Translations under genes and position numbers: made by a program
Notes under the pieces: model-generated
Database searches by the model: none
Told to the model about the DNA's origin: nothing
Seen by the model: only the letters and a program-made list of their open reading frames with translations
Shown here: positions 61,526 through 64,000 of the stretch, one piece after another
How positions within the stretch are numbered: the first letter of the stretch is position 1
Layout: the number at the start of each line of letters is the position of its first letter
From: G963708235 sp963708235
GTDB lineage: Bacteria; Actinomycetota; Acidimicrobiia; Spongiisociales; UBA5794
Assembly: GCA_963708235.1 (NCBI GenBank)
Contig: OY970200.1
Span: 1,302,001-1,366,000 of the forward strand
DNA length: 64,000 nt
Direction of reading: 5' to 3'

Positions 61526-63829
61526 ATGCCGAACCGCCATCTCACCCTCACCCAGTGGGGCGCCTACGAACTCGAACGCGACGGGGACGACGTCGTCGCC
61601 GTCCACCCGTTCGCCGCAGACCCCGATCCGTCGCCGATCGGGCAATCGCTCAGCGCGGTGCGTCAGAACCGGGTGATGCGTCCGGCGGTCCGGGAGAGCT
61701 GGCTCCGGCAGGGACCGGGGGCCGCCCCGGAACGGCGTGGCGCCGAACCGTTCGTCGAAGTCGACTGGGACACCGTGCTCGATCTCGCCGCCGGCGAGCT
61801 CGATCGGGTCCGCTCCGAATTCGGCAACGAGGCGATATACGGCGGTTCGTACGGATGGGCGTCGGCGGGCCGCTTCCATCACACCCAGAGCCAGATCCAC
61901 CGGTTCCTCGCCGCCATCGGTGGCTACACCCGCAGCGTCAACTCCTACAGCCTCGCCGCTGCCGAGGTGATCGTTCCCCATGTGCTCGGGATGTCCTACG
62001 ACGACGTCCAGTCCGCCCACACCTCCTGGCCGGTGATCGCGGCACACACCGACCTGTTCGTCGCCTTCGGCGGGATCCCGCTCAAGAACTCCCAGGTCCA
62101 GTACGGCGGTCACGGTCGGCACCTGCTCCGCCACTGGGTGGAGACCGCTGCCGGCAACGGAACCCGGTTCGTCAACATCTCCCCGATCCGTGACGATGTC
62201 CTCGACGCCGCCGGCGCCGAGTGGCTCCCGGTGCGACCCAACACCGACACCGCCGTGATGCTGGCGCTGGCGACCACCATGGTCGAGGACGGGACCGCCG
62301 ACGAGGGGTTCCTCGACCGGTACTGCACCGGCTGGGACCGCTTCGCCGCCTATCTCGCCGGCGCCGCCGACGGGGTCGCCAAGACCGCCGAGTGGGCCGC
62401 CGAGATCTCGGGTCTCGATCCGGACGCCATCCGTGAGCTGGCCCGGGCGATGACCGCAGGCCGCACCATGGTCAACGCCTCGTGGTCACTCCAGCGTGCC
62501 GACCACGGCGAGCAACCCTTCTGGGCCACCATGGCCCTCGCCTCGGTGGTCGGCCAGATCGGGCTCCCAGGGGGCGGGTTCGGGTTAGGATACGGCGCCG
62601 TCGGCTCACTGGGGAACGGGGTGAACCGGGTCGAGCTTCCCCGGCTCGGTCGGGGACACAATGCGGTCAGGACGTTCATCCCGGTGGCCCGGATCGCCGA
62701 CATGTTGCTCGACCCGGGTGGCGAGTTCGACTACGACGGTGGCCGGTACCGCTATCCGGACATCCGGCTGATCTACTGGGCGGGAGGCAACCCGTTCCAC
62801 CATCACCAGGATCTCAACCGGCTGCTCGAGGCATGGCGGAAGCCGGAGACGGTGATCGTCCACGAGCCGGTGTGGAACGCCCTGGCCCGTCACGCCGACA
62901 TCGTGCTTCCGGCCACCACCTCGATGGAACGCACCGACATCGGCGGTGCCCCGGTCGACGACCACCTGTTTGCAATGGAGGCGGTGATTCCCCCGGTGGG
63001 GGAGGCGCGCAACGACTTCGACATCTTCGCCGGTCTCTCCGAACGACTCGGAGTCGGGGAGGTGTTCACCGAGGGTCGCAACGCCGACGAGTGGGTGCGA
63101 CACCTGTACGAGCGGTTCCGCACGCTGAATCCGGGACGGCCGCCGTACGAGGAATTCGTCGCCCTGGGTCATCTCCGCCACGGCGCCGACCCGTCACGTC
63201 CCGCCCATCTGGTGCTGCTCGACCGGTTCCGTTCCGACCCCGACGCCCACCCGCTGGTGACCCCGTCGGGTCGGATCGAGCTGTGGTCGGAGACGATCGC
63301 CGGGTTCGGCTACGGGGATTGTCCCCCGCACCCCACCTGGCTCGAGCCCGCAGAGTGGCTGGGCGCCGCATCCGATGAAGCGGTGGCGTATCCGCTCCAT
63401 CTCATTTCCAACCAGCCTGCCACCCGGCTCCACTCGCAGTGGGACCACGGGGTGACCAGTCGCAACTCCAAGATCGCCGATCGCGAGCCGGTCCGGCTCC
63501 ATCCCGCCGACGCCGACGCCCGGGGCATCGCCTCCGGGGACGTGGTCCGGATCTTCAACGACCGCGGCTCGTGTCTGGCCGGCGCCTTGGTGTCGGATGC
63601 GTTGCGCCCCGGCGTCGTCCAACTCTCCACCGGCGCCTGGTTCGACCCGGTCGAACCTGCCACCCCGGGATCGATGTGCCGTCACGGCAACCCGAATGTG
63701 CTCACCCGCGATGCCGGGACCTCGTCGCTCGCCCAGGGCCCGACGGCGCAGACCTGTCTGGTCGAGGTCGAGCGCTGGGAGGGGCCGGTTCCCGCCGTCG
63801 GTGCATTCGAGCTTCCCGAGCTGATCTGA
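61526..63829 (+). CDS. BisC/DMSO-reductase-type molybdopterin oxidoreductase
   Basis: A 767-residue molybdopterin-guanine-dinucleotide enzyme of the BisC/TorA/DorA group, reducing S- or N-oxides. Family blocks are LTQWGAYELE at the N-terminus, GGSYGWASAGRFHHTQSQ (this segment holds the Mo-ligating serine in DMSO reductases), INYW-type IYWAGGNPFHHHQDLN, ATTSMERTDIGG and the C-terminal SNQPATRLHSQWDHG. No N-terminal Fe-S motif or Tat signal (RRXFLK) is visible, so it looks cytoplasmic and BisC-like (biotin or methionine sulfoxide reductase). ATG 61526 lies six bases after TATTCT, leaderless. Confidence 0.92.
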   Translation: MPNRHLTLTQWGAYELERDGDDVVAVHPFAADPDPSPIGQSLSAVRQNRVMRPAVRESWLRQGPGAAPERRGAEPFVEVDWDTVLDLAAGELDRVRSEFGNEAIYGGSYGWASAGRFHHTQSQIHRFLAAIGGYTRSVNSYSLAAAEVIVPHVLGMSYDDVQSAHTSWPVIAAHTDLFVAFGGIPLKNSQVQYGGHGRHLLRHWVETAAGNGTRFVNISPIRDDVLDAAGAEWLPVRPNTDTAVMLALATTMVEDGTADEGFLDRYCTGWDRFAAYLAGAADGVAKTAEWAAEISGLDPDAIRELARAMTAGRTMVNASWSLQRADHGEQPFWATMALASVVGQIGLPGGGFGLGYGAVGSLGNGVNRVELPRLGRGHNAVRTFIPVARIADMLLDPGGEFDYDGGRYRYPDIRLIYWAGGNPFHHHQDLNRLLEAWRKPETVIVHEPVWNALARHADIVLPATTSMERTDIGGAPVDDHLFAMEAVIPPVGEARNDFDIFAGLSERLGVGEVFTEGRNADEWVRHLYERFRTLNPGRPPYEEFVALGHLRHGADPSRPAHLVLLDRFRSDPDAHPLVTPSGRIELWSETIAGFGYGDCPPHPTWLEPAEWLGAASDEAVAYPLHLISNQPATRLHSQWDHGVTSRNSKIADREPVRLHPADADARGIASGDVVRIFNDRGSCLAGALVSDALRPGVVQLSTGAWFDPVEPATPGSMCRHGNPNVLTRDAGTSSLAQGPTAQTCLVEVERWEGPVPAVGAFELPELI

Positions 63830-63882
63830 GCCGGTTGCCCTGAGCCGAGGTGACCCGACCTGGCCTGTACTGATCGGTCCGG

Positions 63883-64000
63883 TCAGCGGAACGCCGGTCC
63901 GGCGGGACCCTTTCTCACCACGGCGGACCACACGGTCTCGTAGTGGTCGCGGTCGAAGGGATCGATGTGGGGGAGGACGAACTCGTCCCACGCCCACCGC
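63883..64000 (-). CDS. C-terminal end of an unidentified gene (5' part outside window)
   Basis: The minus strand from the window edge is open for 38 codons to TGA at 63885-63883, encoding WAWDEFVLPHIDPFDRDHYE and then a short basic tail ending GPAFR. The Trp/Asp/His-rich sequence looks coding and its codon use matches neighbours, but too little is visible to name the family. It converges on the molybdoenzyme gene with 53 bases between. Confidence 0.55.
   Translation of the reverse strand, partial: RWAWDEFVLPHIDPFDRDHYETVWSAVVRKGPAGPAFR

Noticed and set aside
59827..62193. Long plus-strand frame spanning LOG, yajQ and the start of the molybdoenzyme
   Set aside because: Antisense shadow over two conserved minus-strand genes; no family motif.

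Overview
The window is a 64 kb piece of a high-GC chromosome, most likely from an actinobacterium of the Acidimicrobiia type. Supporting traits are an actinobacterial-type SerC, an LLM F420-type oxidoreductase, a DUF222/HNH protein, a RskA-type anti-sigma factor, a TIGR03084 (mycothiol-associated fold) protein, DUF4032, an lhr-nei neighbourhood as in mycobacteria, a mycobacterial-type LexA box and many apparently leaderless genes. No tRNA, rRNA, insertion sequence, prophage or CRISPR array was seen. The placement is inferred from gene content only.

Layout. 1-5331 (minus): a thiamine-salvage operon (thiamine pyrophosphokinase, then ThiB-, ThiP- and ThiQ-type transporter subunits) behind a TPP riboswitch whose 5' half lies inside the end of a phospholipid-type acyltransferase gene. 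5414-9938 (minus): a SAM-I riboswitch, methionine synthase MetH and a short MetF-like protein. 10011-14658 (minus): an ECF sigma/anti-sigma pair, an SGNH esterase, YchF and kynureninase. 14710-21282: an unknown protein, a repeat-bearing gap, an LLM oxidoreductase, SOS-type dnaE2, and a small HTH/Clp-N pair under a striking four-half-site operator. 21387-27693: two lipoproteins and two tandem M6-like secreted metalloproteases, each closed by a terminator hairpin. 27721-34383: lipoprotein, threonine aldolase, SixA phosphatase, ferritin, SerC and AspC-type aminotransferase. 34554-46853: HNH protein, a pentameric ligand-gated channel-like protein, a dehydroquinase/hydrolase fusion, lipoate ligase, an ABC exporter, a BtuF-like protein, NUDIX, DUF885 and UspA. 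46968-49518: a two-component system and a flavin reductase. 49549-61414: DUF4032, a modular intergenic repeat cluster, DUF971 and Nei overlapping tail to tail across a 21-bp minisatellite, Lhr, pyrophosphatase, a possible PD-(D/E)XK protein, a DinB-type protein, a LOG protein and YajQ. 61526-64000: a BisC/DMSO-reductase-type molybdoenzyme and the end of an unknown gene.

Two themes run through the window. First, at least twelve genes have a TANNNT hexamer followed by exactly six bases and then the start codon, the arrangement expected for leaderless mRNAs. Second, at least four conserved genes (aspC-type, ABC exporter, DUF4032, yajQ), and probably the first M6 protease, are broken by one-base indels. 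This looks more like assembly error than mass pseudogenisation. The best candidates for new biology are the HTH/Clp-N operator module, the dispersed hairpin-bearing intergenic repeat, the channel-like protein, the AroQ-hydrolase fusion, the dual-strand coding minisatellite, and the riboswitch that uses its neighbour's stop codon.
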